From Kribbella antiqua (lineage in GTDB: Bacteria; Actinomycetota; Actinomycetes; Propionibacteriales; Kribbellaceae), in assembly GCF_004345665.1 (NCBI RefSeq), contig NZ_SLWR01000005.1:248001-312000 (forward strand): a stretch of DNA of 64,000 nucleotides. Direction: 5' to 3'. The notes under the pieces are model-generated. The model did not search any database. It worked only from the letters and a program-made list of their open reading frames with translations, and was not told the DNA's origin. The translations under genes and the position numbers were made by a program. Positions 43,870-52,663 of this stretch are shown in pieces; the stretch's first letter is position 1, and every line of letters starts with the position of its first letter.

Positions 43870-44628
43870 ATGGACAAGCTGGTGCGGGCCAATCGGGTGG
43901 CTTGGGAGCAGGCTTCTACATTCCACATCGAGCAGCACGACGAGCTGCTGGAAGAGGCGCGGAGCAGTTGGCAGCTGTTCCCGCGGGAGGAGGAGCTGCT
44001 CGCGCCGTTGCTCGCCAATCAACCAAGAGTCGTGCATTTTCAGAGCGGGCACGGGCTCGACGACATCGCGCTGGTGAAGGCGGGTGCTCAAAGCGTGGTC
44101 GGTGTGGACTACAGCGCAAACGCTGCGGGTGCGGCTCAGCGTCGCGCGGTAGAGCTTGGGAAACCTTGTCGGTACGTAGTAGCCGAGGTCCCCGGCGTAC
44201 CGGTCAAGGACGCCTCGGCGGATCTCGTCTACACCGGCAAGGGCGCGCTGATCTGGATGCGCGACATCAATGCCTGGGCGCAGGACGTTGCGCGCGTACT
44301 GCGGCCAGGCGGCCACCTCTTCGTCTACGAAGCCCACCCCGCGGTTCCCCTGTGGACGTGGGACGAGGACGAGCCGCGCATCCGGCCGGACCGCAGCTAC
44401 TTCGCGGAATCACACATCAACGACACATTCCCGGCGAACGGCGCCCGCGAGTGGCAGTGGAACCTCGGCCACATCGTCACCGCGATCACCGCCGCCGGCC
44501 TCCGCCTCAAAACCCTCGAGGAGTACGCCGAACCCTTCTGGCGCCCAGGCGACGGCACCAACGCCGCCGCCTGGTCCGGCCGCCTCCCCAACTCGTACGC
44601 TCTCCTGGCCGAGCTGCCCAGCGACTGA
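43870..44628 (+). CDS. Class I SAM-dependent methyltransferase
   Basis: A 252-residue methyltransferase. VVHFQSGHGLDDIALVKAGAQSVVGVDYS is motif I, in which QSGHG replaces the usual GxGxG; DLVYTGKGALIWMRDI and RVLRPGGHLFVYEAHP follow. The ATG at 43870 has TGGAGG about 9 nt upstream. It lies 32 nt after capA on the same strand. The substrate is unknown. Confidence 0.85.
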   Translation: MDKLVRANRVAWEQASTFHIEQHDELLEEARSSWQLFPREEELLAPLLANQPRVVHFQSGHGLDDIALVKAGAQSVVGVDYSANAAGAAQRRAVELGKPCRYVVAEVPGVPVKDASADLVYTGKGALIWMRDINAWAQDVARVLRPGGHLFVYEAHPAVPLWTWDEDEPRIRPDRSYFAESHINDTFPANGAREWQWNLGHIVTAITAAGLRLKTLEEYAEPFWRPGDGTNAAAWSGRLPNSYALLAELPSD

Positions 44629-44649
44629 GCAGCCCGCCCAGGCGCGTTA

Positions 44650-46140
44650 CTAGTTGACGGCCTTCAGTGCGTCTACCTCGCCGGAGCCGTACCAGCTGTT
44701 GTGGCCGGGGCCGCCTTGGCAGGTTTGCGGTGCGCCGCTGTTCTGTGGGAACGGCGCGTAGATGGACAGGTCGGTCGGACAGGTCAGGGCGTTCGTCGAC
44801 TGTTGCAGGGCTGCCGAGAGCGCGCCCGGCTTCAGGTCGCCGCGGGCGCTGAGGATGAGGGCCGCGACGCCGGTGGCGTGAGGAGCGGCCATCGAGGTGC
44901 CTTGGAGGTAGCAGTACTTCGCACCGTTCTCGATCACGGTCAGAGCCGCCGAGCAGATCACGCCGTTGGCCGAGAAGGTCGAGAGCACCCGCCCACCACC
45001 AGGCTGAATCACCTGCAGGATCCGGTCGCCTCCCGGTGCGGCCACGTCTGCGGTCGAGACGCCGTACGACGAGTAGTAGGACTTCAGCCGCTTGCTACCT
45101 GTTGCTGTCACGCCGACGACACCAGGCACCTCCACGGGCACGACCGCGCAGGCGTTGGTGATGTCGCGTTCGACGTCGGAGTTGGGCGGGAAGTCCGGGC
45201 TGGTCGTGTCGACGGTCGGGTGGGACAAGTCGGTGGCGTCGTTGCCCTCCGACGCGACCACCAGTACGCCGTTGTGCTGTGCGTATCCGATCGCACGGCG
45301 TTCCGCGTTCCAGATCGCGCGCTGGACGGCGTCGTTGCGGCAGTTGAACAGCCACGGGTCGGCGAAGTAACTGTTGTTCGTCACGTCGATGCCGTGCGTC
45401 GCGGCCCAGACGAACGAGCAGATCACCATCTCCGGGAAGAAGAACCCGTCGTCGTTGCTGGACTTGATGCCCGCGATGCGGACGTTCGGTGCGACCCCGA
45501 TGACGCCGGTGCCGTTGGCGGCGGCCGCGATGATGCCGGCGGTGTGCGTACCGTGCCCGACCACGTCGTTGCCCGGAGCAAGAGGTTGCGGTGCGCCGCT
45601 GGAACAGTCGGTACTGCGGGACGCGTCGTAGTTCGGCGCCAGATCCGGATGGGTGAAGTCGAGGCCGGTGTCGATGTCGCCGACGATCACCGACCTGCTT
45701 CCCGCGGTGATCTCATGGGCCTGCGGCACGTTGATCTGCCGCATGTCCCACTGCGCTGCCGACAGTGAATCACCCCAGGTCTGCAGCTTACTCGCCGGTG
45801 CGGCACCGTTGGCCGCGCTCGCGCCTTGGATGCCGTAGGCACCGGTGGCCACTGCGTTGTCGACCCCGGCGGTTCGGTTCATGGCTGCCGCGAAGCCGCT
45901 CTGCGACGAACGGGCGATGACCACGCCGATCTCCGCGTAATTGGCGACGAGCGTGCCGCCGGCGGACTCGACGGCGCTTTGAGCGCCAGCGCTCTTGGCG
46001 CCGGCCTTGAAGAGCACGACGTACGTCGATTGGACTCCGGTGTCCGTGGACGCCGCGGGTAGCGCACTAAGGCTACCCGCAGCGAGCGCGACGGCACCGA
46101 GGGCAACGAATGCCCTTGTGTGGAATGCTTTCCGGCTCAC
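44650..46140 (-). CDS. Secreted subtilisin-like serine protease (S8)
   Basis: A 496-residue exported protease. It has a signal peptide (FVALGAVALAAGSLSALPAAS), an inhibitor-type propeptide (TYVVLFKAGAKSAG to about residue 100), and an S8 catalytic domain with D157 (GDIDTGLDFTHPDL), H196 (GHGTHTAG) and S416 (GTSMAAPHATG). Several cysteine pairs (C179, C241, C267, C331, C396, C410) suggest disulfides. The upstream 115 nt hold the terminator of the next gene. It is probably released to digest extracellular protein. Confidence 0.93.
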   Translation of the reverse strand: MSRKAFHTRAFVALGAVALAAGSLSALPAASTDTGVQSTYVVLFKAGAKSAGAQSAVESAGGTLVANYAEIGVVIARSSQSGFAAAMNRTAGVDNAVATGAYGIQGASAANGAAPASKLQTWGDSLSAAQWDMRQINVPQAHEITAGSRSVIVGDIDTGLDFTHPDLAPNYDASRSTDCSSGAPQPLAPGNDVVGHGTHTAGIIAAAANGTGVIGVAPNVRIAGIKSSNDDGFFFPEMVICSFVWAATHGIDVTNNSYFADPWLFNCRNDAVQRAIWNAERRAIGYAQHNGVLVVASEGNDATDLSHPTVDTTSPDFPPNSDVERDITNACAVVPVEVPGVVGVTATGSKRLKSYYSSYGVSTADVAAPGGDRILQVIQPGGGRVLSTFSANGVICSAALTVIENGAKYCYLQGTSMAAPHATGVAALILSARGDLKPGALSAALQQSTNALTCPTDLSIYAPFPQNSGAPQTCQGGPGHNSWYGSGEVDALKAVN

Positions 46141-46206
46141 GGTTTCCTCCCCTGAAGCGATCTGTAGATCTCCGTGTGCCGCAGGCAGGCTCCCCAGCAG
46201 CCCGAA

Positions 46207-46242
46207 CAGGCGGTGGCCGGATCATGATCCCGCCACCGCCTG
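46207..46242 (-). terminator. Terminator after the nitroreductase-hemerythrin gene
   Basis: CAGGCGGTGGC and GCCACCGCCTG form an 11-bp stem, and the self-complementary GGATCATGATCC inside extends it. It lies 13 nt beyond the stop on the minus strand. Confidence 0.78.
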
Positions 46243-46254
46243 GATGGCAATAGC

Positions 46255-47040
46255 TCAGAGGTAGGGCAGGAGTTCGGCTTCTTCGCGTTCGAGGTGGGCG
46301 GTGAGCGCGTCGATGAGCTGGTCGACCTCGGGGAGGAGGTCGGGGGATGGATCGGCGAGCACGCCCTGCAGCTCTTCCAGGCGTACGGCGATCTGGTCGT
46401 GCTCGGCCTGGAGTACGGCGATGACGTCGGCCAGCTCCGGGTGCTGTGCCGCCAGTGCCGGAAACAGGCCGACGGATTCGCCGGTGTGGTGGTTGTGGAG
46501 GCCCTGACACAGGGTCAGACAGTTGACCCGGAGCCGAGCGCCGAGGCTCGCCCCCGATGTAGCAACCTCGCGCCGGATCAGCGCCAGCTCCCGGCGGAAC
46601 GCGGTGTGAATCCGCTTGAGCAATTCGCTCACCGGACCACGGCCGCCGCCGGGCGGGCCGGGCGGCTGGACGAGCGCGACGACCGGGATCGTCCGCGTGA
46701 TCCTGGCCTGATATTCACCCCATCCCGGCTCGGCTTCGACGAGTCGGGCGAAGATGTCGTCGCGCTCGGCATCCCGCAGTACGACCGCGGTTGCCTGGTA
46801 GGTGAACAGGCCGGTTTCGACGGTGACCTCGGGGTTGGCCACCAGGTTGTGATACCAGTCCGGATGCTTCGGACCGCCGCCGGCCGAGCCGACGACGAGC
46901 ACCCGGTCGCCGTCCGGGTAATACCCGAGTACGGCGGTGTGCGCCCGGCCGGAGCGAGCGCCGGTAGTTGTCAGCAGCAACAGTCTGCCGTCGACATCGC
47001 CGGCCTGCGCACGGAATTCTTTGATGAGCTGTTCGTTCAG
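46255..47040 (-). CDS. Deazaflavin-dependent nitroreductase - hemerythrin fusion
   Basis: A two-domain protein. The first part (LNEQLIKEFRA..., LLLLTTTGARSGR, HPDWYHNLVANPEVTVE) is a Ddn-type F420-dependent nitroreductase (DUF385). The second (from about 135) is a hemerythrin HHE domain with LHNHHTGE, EHDQIAVRLEEL and LTAHLEREEAELLPYL as iron ligands. The family N-terminus begins at a CTG codon (47040) that stands 6 nt after AGAGGAAG; no ATG or GTG is available there, so a CTG start is proposed. A TTG at 46980 would cut into the domain. Confidence 0.8.
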   Translation of the reverse strand: MNEQLIKEFRAQAGDVDGRLLLLTTTGARSGRAHTAVLGYYPDGDRVLVVGSAGGGPKHPDWYHNLVANPEVTVETGLFTYQATAVVLRDAERDDIFARLVEAEPGWGEYQARITRTIPVVALVQPPGPPGGGRGPVSELLKRIHTAFRRELALIRREVATSGASLGARLRVNCLTLCQGLHNHHTGESVGLFPALAAQHPELADVIAVLQAEHDQIAVRLEELQGVLADPSPDLLPEVDQLIDALTAHLEREEAELLPYL

Positions 47041-47171
47041 GAGTCGCTTCCTCTCGTGGGGGTCCTAGGTTATGCGACCCGTGGCGCATAGGCATCGACA
47101 TATTCCTGCTGTGAGTGCGCCTGCAGGACGCGCATGAGGTGGTCGGTAGGCATCGGAGTGGGAGACACGCC

Positions 47172-48002
47172 CTAGACCGGCACGACGTCCAGATCTACGA
47201 GTACGCCGAAGTGGTCGCTGAGCCAGACGCCGTCGACCGAGTTGTCGCCGACGAGTTCCGCGTGCAGGACGCGGGCGCGGGCCGCCGGGTGGGCATGCGT
47301 CGAGCCGACGAAGATGTAGTCGATGCGGCGGCGATGATTCGGCTGGCCGATCAGCCGGTCGATCTCCGCCTCGGCGAGCGGATTGGCGACCGTCCAGGTG
47401 TAGCCGCTGCCCTGTCCGGCCACAGCCCACGCGTCGTTGTACGACGTACTCCGTCCATTGAGCGACTGCAACCCCGTCAGGAATCGGATCCCGGCCGACG
47501 ACGGACTCGCGTTCAAATCGCCCGCGATGATCGTCGGCAGCCCGAACCGATGCCGCCCGTCCAGCTCCACCGCCGCAATCAACTGCTTCTCCCGTACGGC
47601 GGCCTGGTCCAGCTGCCACGGTGTCGTCGGCAAGATGAACAGCAGCTGCCCGAGCTCCGGTACGTCGACCGCCGCGGCGAGGGTCCACCAATGAGCGTCC
47701 GACTGCGCCGACGGCCGGTGATCCAGCACCTCCAACACCTGATGCGGCCAGCGCGTGGCCAAAGCCGAGCCGTCGTGTCGCGCGCCCTCCGGCAGCTCGA
47801 TCACGTCGGCCTGATGGGTGGTGTGGGTCAACCCGGTGCCCTCGACGAGTTCGGCGAGCTGGTCACGTCGCGCGGGGTAGCAGACCTCTTGCAGCGCGAC
47901 GAGGTCGGGCGACAACCGGCGCAGTTCGGCATTGATCAATCCGGTCCGGCGTGGGTCGCCGGCGTCGTGCTGGACGTTCATCGTGAGCACCCTGATCCGC
48001 AT
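47172..48002 (-). CDS. Endonuclease/exonuclease/phosphatase family protein
   Basis: A 276-residue EEP-superfamily metal-dependent phosphoesterase. Motifs run in order: LTMNVQHD, LVALQEVCYPAR, IIAGDLNASPSS, IDYIFVG and WLSDHFGVLVDL, which hold the metal ligands and catalytic histidine. Substrates in the family range from DNA to phosphoinositides and sphingomyelin. No signal peptide is seen. It is a single gene between two minus-strand units. Confidence 0.87.
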   Translation of the reverse strand: MRIRVLTMNVQHDAGDPRRTGLINAELRRLSPDLVALQEVCYPARRDQLAELVEGTGLTHTTHQADVIELPEGARHDGSALATRWPHQVLEVLDHRPSAQSDAHWWTLAAAVDVPELGQLLFILPTTPWQLDQAAVREKQLIAAVELDGRHRFGLPTIIAGDLNASPSSAGIRFLTGLQSLNGRSTSYNDAWAVAGQGSGYTWTVANPLAEAEIDRLIGQPNHRRRIDYIFVGSTHAHPAARARVLHAELVGDNSVDGVWLSDHFGVLVDLDVVPV

Positions 48003-48134
48003 GCCTGGCCGGTGCCCGAAAGGGCATTCGCCTACCCACGGTCGCCCGCCGCGCGCAAAACGTAGTACTCACGGCAATTCCGCAAGGTCGCGCAGAAATG
48101 ACTGGGAAAGTCCCGGAAAAAATCCTGGCGAATG

Positions 48135-48274
48135 TTGTAACGGCGGACACACTGTGACGATAAAAGGATCGAGCGACTCGGCGGGGGGCGCGGGAGTTGC
48201 TCCGGTGTTTCTTCGGGACCACCGCATGTTGGGGGGCCTCACAGGTGCTCACCCGGGGCGGGGTGAGCACCTGT
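48135..48274 (+). ncRNA. Candidate small RNA between EEP gene and the sugar operon
   Basis: TTGTAA (48135-48140) and GATAAA (48159-48164) stand 18 nt apart as possible promoter hexamers, and the strong 14-bp hairpin at 48241-48274 would end a plus-strand transcript of about 100 nt. No conserved ORF is seen in between. The hairpin also serves as terminator of the minus-strand sugar operon, so the RNA is only a possibility. Confidence 0.25.
48241..48274. terminator. Terminator of the sugar ABC operon
   Basis: ACAGGTGCTCACCC and GGGTGAGCACCTGT form a perfect 14-bp stem with a 6-nt loop (ggggcg), 20 nt beyond the last permease stop. Confidence 0.9.
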
Positions 48275-48293
48275 ACGAGGTCGCAGGGGCTGA

Positions 48294-49196
48294 TCAGCCC
48301 TTGATGCCCACGTTCGCCATTCCTTCGACGAACCGCTTCTGGGCGAACACGAACAGCACGATCATCGGCAGGGTCGCGAGCGCCGTACCCGCCATCAGGT
48401 AGGGCCACTGGATCTGCTCCGGGTTCTGCGCGAAGATCGCCAGCCCGAGTTGCAGCGGCCGCATCGAGTCCGACGTGGTGATCATCAGCGGCCAGAGGAA
48501 CCCGTTCCAGGCCGCCTCGATCTGGAACACGCAGATGGTGATCAGGGCCGGTTTGATCAGCGGCGTCATGATCCGCCAGAAGATGCCGAACTCGCCGAGT
48601 CCGTCGACCCGGGCCGCCTGGGCGAGCTCGTTCGGCACCGTGACGTAGAACTGCCGGGCCAGGAAGGTGAACAGCGGCGCCGCACCGAGCGGGATGATCA
48701 GTCCCCACCAGGAGTTCAGCCAGCCGATGCCGCCCTGGCCGAGGATGTTGTTGCCGCCGAACAGCGGGATCGACTTCACGATCAGGAACAGCGGCACCAG
48801 GATGATCTGGAACGGCACCAGCAGCAGCACGATGAAGTAGTTCAGCAGCGCCTTCGAGCCACGCAGCGGCAACTTCGCCAGCGCGTAGCCGGCCGTCGTA
48901 CAGACCGCCAGGGTGAAGGCCGTCTCACCGATCGCGATGATCGCGCTGTTGCGGAAGTACCGCAGGAACGGCGCGGTCTGCATCGCCTCGACGAAGTTGC
49001 GCCAGCGCAGTTCGCCGGGCAGCCAGCCGAACTTGGCGATCTCCAGGTTGCTCTTGAACGCGCTCAGCAACATCCACACGAACGGCGTGATCATCAGCAG
49101 CGCGCCGACGGTCAGGACGACGTACAACAGGATCCGGCCGGGCCGGAACACCGACGGCTTGCCGGCACTGACCACCGGCAGGGTTGCGCTAGTCAT
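48294..49196 (-). CDS. Carbohydrate ABC transporter permease, MalG-type
   Basis: A 300-residue inner-membrane permease with six predicted helices. The EAA loop ELAQAARVDGLGEFGIFWRIMTPLIKPAL contacts the ATPase. The ATG at 49196 overlaps the preceding permease stop by 8 nt (ATGACTAG); an ATG 6 nt upstream is also possible. It forms the importer with the neighbouring permease and the lipoprotein; no ATPase gene is in the operon, so a shared MsiK-type ATPase encoded elsewhere is likely. Confidence 0.93.
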   Translation of the reverse strand: MTSATLPVVSAGKPSVFRPGRILLYVVLTVGALLMITPFVWMLLSAFKSNLEIAKFGWLPGELRWRNFVEAMQTAPFLRYFRNSAIIAIGETAFTLAVCTTAGYALAKLPLRGSKALLNYFIVLLLVPFQIILVPLFLIVKSIPLFGGNNILGQGGIGWLNSWWGLIIPLGAAPLFTFLARQFYVTVPNELAQAARVDGLGEFGIFWRIMTPLIKPALITICVFQIEAAWNGFLWPLMITTSDSMRPLQLGLAIFAQNPEQIQWPYLMAGTALATLPMIVLFVFAQKRFVEGMANVGIKG

Positions 49197-50127
49197 TGAC
49201 ATCCGCCTTCTGGAGCAGGCGTCCGACCCCGATGAAGAGCGCGATCACGACCATCATGATCACGGTCTCGGCGGACGCGTAGCCGAGTTTCAGGTCCTGG
49301 AAAGCGTTCTGGTAGATGTCCATCACCAGTACGCGCGTCTCCGACCCGGGACCGCCCTGGGTCATCACGTAGACCAGGTCGAACACCTGGAACGTGCCGA
49401 CGATCGACGTGATCAGCACGAAGAACTGGACCGGGCCGATGGCCGGCCAGGTGACGTTGCGGAACTTCTGCCAGCGGTTCGCACCGTCCAGCTCGGCCGA
49501 CTCGAGCAGGTCGCGGGAGACGCCCTGCAGTGCGGCCAGGTAGATGATGATCTTGGTGCCGAGCCCTTGCCAGATGCCGACCACCATCAGCGACGGCAAG
49601 GCGGTCGCCGGGTCGGCCAGCCAGCGGTTCGGCGCGAACCCGAACAGGGCGAGGAACCCGTTCGCCAGCCCGGAGCCCGGGTTGTAGATCCACAGCCAGA
49701 TGGTGGCGACCGCGACGGTCGCGGTGACCGTCGGGATGTAGAAGGCGGTCCGGAAGAAGCCGAGCGCCTTGATCTTCTGGTTCAGCCCGATCGCGACCGC
49801 GAGCGAGATCGCCATCGAGATCGGGATCACCACGAGCGCGTAGAGCACCGTGTGCCACAACGATGCCTGGAAGTCGACATCGCGGAACAGGTCGCTGTAG
49901 TTCTGGAACCCGACCCACGCCCAGGTGTCGCCGAAGCTGTAGTCGGTCAGGCTGAGCACCAGTACGGCGACCACCGGGATGACGATGAAGACGCCGGAGT
50001 GCAGCAGCGCGGGCGCGAGCAGGGTCCAGCCGGCCCGGACCTGACTGCGGATCAGCTTCCGGCCGTCCTTGGCCGGGGCGACCTTGCGGGGAGTGGCGAG
50101 TGCCGGCCGTTCAACAGTTGTGGTCAT
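49189..50127 (-). CDS. Carbohydrate ABC transporter permease, MalF-type
   Basis: A 312-residue permease with six predicted helices after a cytoplasmic N-terminal tail (PRKVAPAKDGRKLIRSQ). The EAA loop is DLLESAELDGANRWQKFRNVTWPAI. The start overlaps the stop of the solute-binding protein by 4 nt (ATGA). Second gene of the minus-strand operon: binding protein, MalF-type, MalG-type. Confidence 0.93.
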   Translation of the reverse strand: MTTTVERPALATPRKVAPAKDGRKLIRSQVRAGWTLLAPALLHSGVFIVIPVVAVLVLSLTDYSFGDTWAWVGFQNYSDLFRDVDFQASLWHTVLYALVVIPISMAISLAVAIGLNQKIKALGFFRTAFYIPTVTATVAVATIWLWIYNPGSGLANGFLALFGFAPNRWLADPATALPSLMVVGIWQGLGTKIIIYLAALQGVSRDLLESAELDGANRWQKFRNVTWPAIGPVQFFVLITSIVGTFQVFDLVYVMTQGGPGSETRVLVMDIYQNAFQDLKLGYASAETVIMMVVIALFIGVGRLLQKADVND

Positions 50128-51401
50128 CGTGACTGCCCTGCCAGGTTGTTCAGCACCTTGGCGGGATCCTTCTGACCGAGGACCGCCTGGGTGAGCTGGA
50201 TATCGAAGTTGCCGCGCATCTCGAGCCAGTTGGACGGCACCTCGTTCTCGTTGACCGCGTAGACCAGGCCGTCGGCGACGAACTTGCTCAGCGGGTTGGA
50301 CTTCGCCTGCGGCGAGTTGGCGGCGTCCTTGTAAGCCGGGATCTTCTTGTTCAGCTTGGCGATCGCGTCCAGCGAGGCCGGCTTGGTCAGCGACTGGATG
50401 AACGACCAGGCCGCCTCCTTGTGCCGGCTGCGTGATCCGATCGAGGCCAGGTCACCACCGACGTACTCGATCTCCTTGCCGCTGTTGAAGCGGAAGAACT
50501 TCAGGTCGTCGCAGTTCTTCTTGCCGATGCCCTTGTCTTCCGAGCAATCGACCGCGGCCTTGACGATGCCCATCGCGGCCTCACCAGTGAGCACGAGAGA
50601 CGTCCCGGCGGCGTTGGTCTGGCCGTAGGGCTGGACGTTGTTGATCATCGACTTGATCCACAGCAGCGTGTCCAGGCCGGCCTTGTTGTTGAAGTTCGGC
50701 TCGCCGCCGACGTACAGCGGCGTACCGGTGGAGGCCAGAAAGGTGGTGAACGACTGCCGGAAGCTGGTCGCCGAGTCGAGGTCGAAGCCGCTGCGGGTGA
50801 TGTTCCCGTGCGAGTCACGCTTGGTCAGCTTCTCGGCCGCCACCTTGAGCTCGGCCAGCGAGGTCGGCGGCTTGTTCGGGTCCAGGCCGGCCTCGATGAA
50901 CGCGCTCTTGCGCAGCGCGACGGCGCGGGCGTCGGCGACCAGCGGGTAGGCGTACAACTTGTTGTCGTACGTCGCCGCCGGGATCAGCGCCGCGACGCTC
51001 TTGTCCTTGATCACGTCCGGGGTCACGCCGTACTTGCCCAGATCCTCGAAGATCCGCTTCGACGCGAATGGCTGGACCCAGCCGACGCCGGTGACCATCA
51101 CGTCGTACGGGATGCCCGCGGCGATCGAGGTGGACATCTTCTCGTTCAGGTTCTTGTACGTCGCGAAGTCCGGCTCGACCTTCATCTTCGGATAGGTCTT
51201 GTGGAAGTCGTCGACGACTTTCTGGAACGCCTCCCGGCCCTTCGTACTGGTCGGGAATGAGGGGATCAGCACCCGCAACGTGCCGGTGGCCTCGGCCGGC
51301 GGGACGCCGTCCGTGCTCTTGTCGATCACCCCGTTGCCACAACTGCTGACCACCACGCTGAGCGCGGCGGCCATCAAGCTCAGTCCCACGATTCGTCTCA
51401 C
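50124..51401 (-). CDS. ABC transporter sugar-binding lipoprotein
   Basis: A 425-residue extracellular solute-binding protein. The lipobox VVSSC puts the lipidated cysteine at C21. TLRVLIPSFPTSTKGREAFQKVVDDFHKTYPKMKVEP and the later ALIPAATYDNKLYAYPLVADARAVALRK are typical of the family 1 sugar-binding fold. GTG at 51401 is chosen because AAGGAG lies 8 nt upstream; a GTG 9 nt earlier is too close to it. Two palindromes lie upstream and suggest repressor control. Sugar specificity is not predictable. Confidence 0.93.
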   Translation of the reverse strand: MRRIVGLSLMAAALSVVVSSCGNGVIDKSTDGVPPAEATGTLRVLIPSFPTSTKGREAFQKVVDDFHKTYPKMKVEPDFATYKNLNEKMSTSIAAGIPYDVMVTGVGWVQPFASKRIFEDLGKYGVTPDVIKDKSVAALIPAATYDNKLYAYPLVADARAVALRKSAFIEAGLDPNKPPTSLAELKVAAEKLTKRDSHGNITRSGFDLDSATSFRQSFTTFLASTGTPLYVGGEPNFNNKAGLDTLLWIKSMINNVQPYGQTNAAGTSLVLTGEAAMGIVKAAVDCSEDKGIGKKNCDDLKFFRFNSGKEIEYVGGDLASIGSRSRHKEAAWSFIQSLTKPASLDAIAKLNKKIPAYKDAANSPQAKSNPLSKFVADGLVYAVNENEVPSNWLEMRGNFDIQLTQAVLGQKDPAKVLNNLAGQSR

Positions 51402-51469
51402 AGGGGGCACTCCTTACGCTGCCGAAGATTTCGGCCGGGTCCGTCACCGGACGAGTGCAGCGAAAGTAT

Positions 51470-51485
51470 GGGAAAGGGCTTTCCC
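51470..51485. promoter_or_regulatory. LacI-type operator GGGAAAG-GG-CTTTCCC
   Basis: A 7-bp inverted repeat with a 2-nt spacer, 69 nt upstream of the sugar-binding lipoprotein start. The form resembles LacI-family operators of sugar-uptake genes in actinobacteria. Confidence 0.65.
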
Positions 51486-51504
51486 CGTCAAGAGTTCGGC
51501 GCTC

Positions 51505-51526
51505 GAATGATCACAATCGATCATTC
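51505..51526. promoter_or_regulatory. Palindromic operator GAATGATC-N6-GATCATTC
   Basis: A perfect 8-bp inverted repeat with a 6-nt spacer, just before the end of the hybrid repressor gene and upstream of the lipoprotein promoter. The GATCA core recurs in the repeat upstream of the repressor gene. Confidence 0.65.
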
Positions 51527-51531
51527 AGACC

Positions 51532-52590
51532 TCAGCTGACCGCCGCCCGCACCCCTGCGCCACAGGAGGCCCGGACGCGCAGATCGGGCAGCAGGCTGAG
51601 GTGCTGGACGGCGGCCGGGCGGGAGTTGATCTTGCGGATGAGGTGCTCGCACGCGGTCTCCCCCAGGGCGAGCTTGGGCGGGCTGACCGCGGTCAGCGGT
51701 ACGACGGCCAGCGCGGCGGTCACGTCGTTGTACGCGATCACGGCGAGGTCGTCAGGCACCCGCAGACCGCGCTCCATCGCACGTTCGACCAGGCGGGCCG
51801 CGTGTTCGTCGGAATGCACCAGCGCCGCCCGCGTGCCGAACGACTCACACTCGGCCAGGAAGGCGTCGATCTGCGCCGGATCCTCACCTTGCACGGGCAG
51901 ATCGGTTGGCGAGATGTACAGGTCGACGTCCATCGTCGAGGCCGCCTGTTCGATCCCGAGCCGCAGCCAGTACGCCGTCACGGTCGCCTGCAGGTTGATC
52001 GCGATCCGCCGATGCCCGAGTTTCGCGAAATGCCGGAGCGCGAGGATCGCGCCGTACGCGTGATCGGTGCGGACATGGTCGTACTCGCGGGCGGTGTGCG
52101 GGAAGCCGAACGCCCGCTCCATCAGGACCACCGGTACGTCGACATCGTCGAGCCAGGAGCCGAGTTTGTCCGCATCGCCGTCGCCGAGCGCGGTGCTGAT
52201 CAGCAAGCCGGCGACTCCGATGCCGAGGACGCGGTCGACCCGTTCCTTTTCGATCGTGGCGTCGTACGACGAAACCCCGAGGACGAGCCGGGCGCCGTAC
52301 CGGTCGGCCATCGCCTCGGCGCCGCGGATCACCTCGGAGTAGTACGACGTCGCGCTCGGTACGACGATGCCGAGCGTGAGCTGACTGCTGTGGCTGACGG
52401 CGCCGGCGGTGCTGGTCCCGATCGCGCCGCCGTGGACCCGGCGGAGCAGGCCGGCGGCGTCCAGTTCGGCGAGATCCCGGCGTACGGTGATCGCGGAAAC
52501 GCCGAGCTCGGCGACCAGCTCGGCCACCCGGAGCCGGCCGTGCCGCCGTAGGCTCCGCAGGATCAGCTCGTGGCGCTCCGGTGCAAGCAT
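51532..52590 (-). CDS. DeoR-HTH / LacI-sensor hybrid transcriptional repressor
   Basis: A 352-residue regulator with a DeoR-type N-terminal HTH (RHELILRSLRRHGRLRVAELVAELGVSAITVRRDLAELDAAGLLRRVHGGA, residues 6-56) fused to a LacI/periplasmic-binding-like sugar sensor domain (LGIVVPSATSYYSEVIRGAEAMADRYG to VIAYNDVTAALAVVPLTAVSPPKLALGE). Most LacI regulators carry their own HTH, so this is a recognised but less common hybrid. It lies upstream of the sugar importer on the same strand and is the likely repressor of both itself and the importer. Confidence 0.9.
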   Translation of the reverse strand: MLAPERHELILRSLRRHGRLRVAELVAELGVSAITVRRDLAELDAAGLLRRVHGGAIGTSTAGAVSHSSQLTLGIVVPSATSYYSEVIRGAEAMADRYGARLVLGVSSYDATIEKERVDRVLGIGVAGLLISTALGDGDADKLGSWLDDVDVPVVLMERAFGFPHTAREYDHVRTDHAYGAILALRHFAKLGHRRIAINLQATVTAYWLRLGIEQAASTMDVDLYISPTDLPVQGEDPAQIDAFLAECESFGTRAALVHSDEHAARLVERAMERGLRVPDDLAVIAYNDVTAALAVVPLTAVSPPKLALGETACEHLIRKINSRPAAVQHLSLLPDLRVRASCGAGVRAAVS

Positions 52591-52611
52591 GCGGTCCCCT
52601 CTAGCGCGTGA

Positions 52612-52633
52612 TTGTTCGTGATCATACGATCAA
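52612..52633. promoter_or_regulatory. Imperfect palindrome upstream of the hybrid repressor
   Basis: TTGTTCGT and ACGATCAA (7 of 8 positions complementary) flank GATCAT between the repressor start (52590) and the divergent DUF624 gene start (52664). A likely autoregulatory site sharing the GATCA core. Confidence 0.5.
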
Positions 52634-52663
52634 CGACCCGAGCTTGGAACGAGGAGGCGATCA

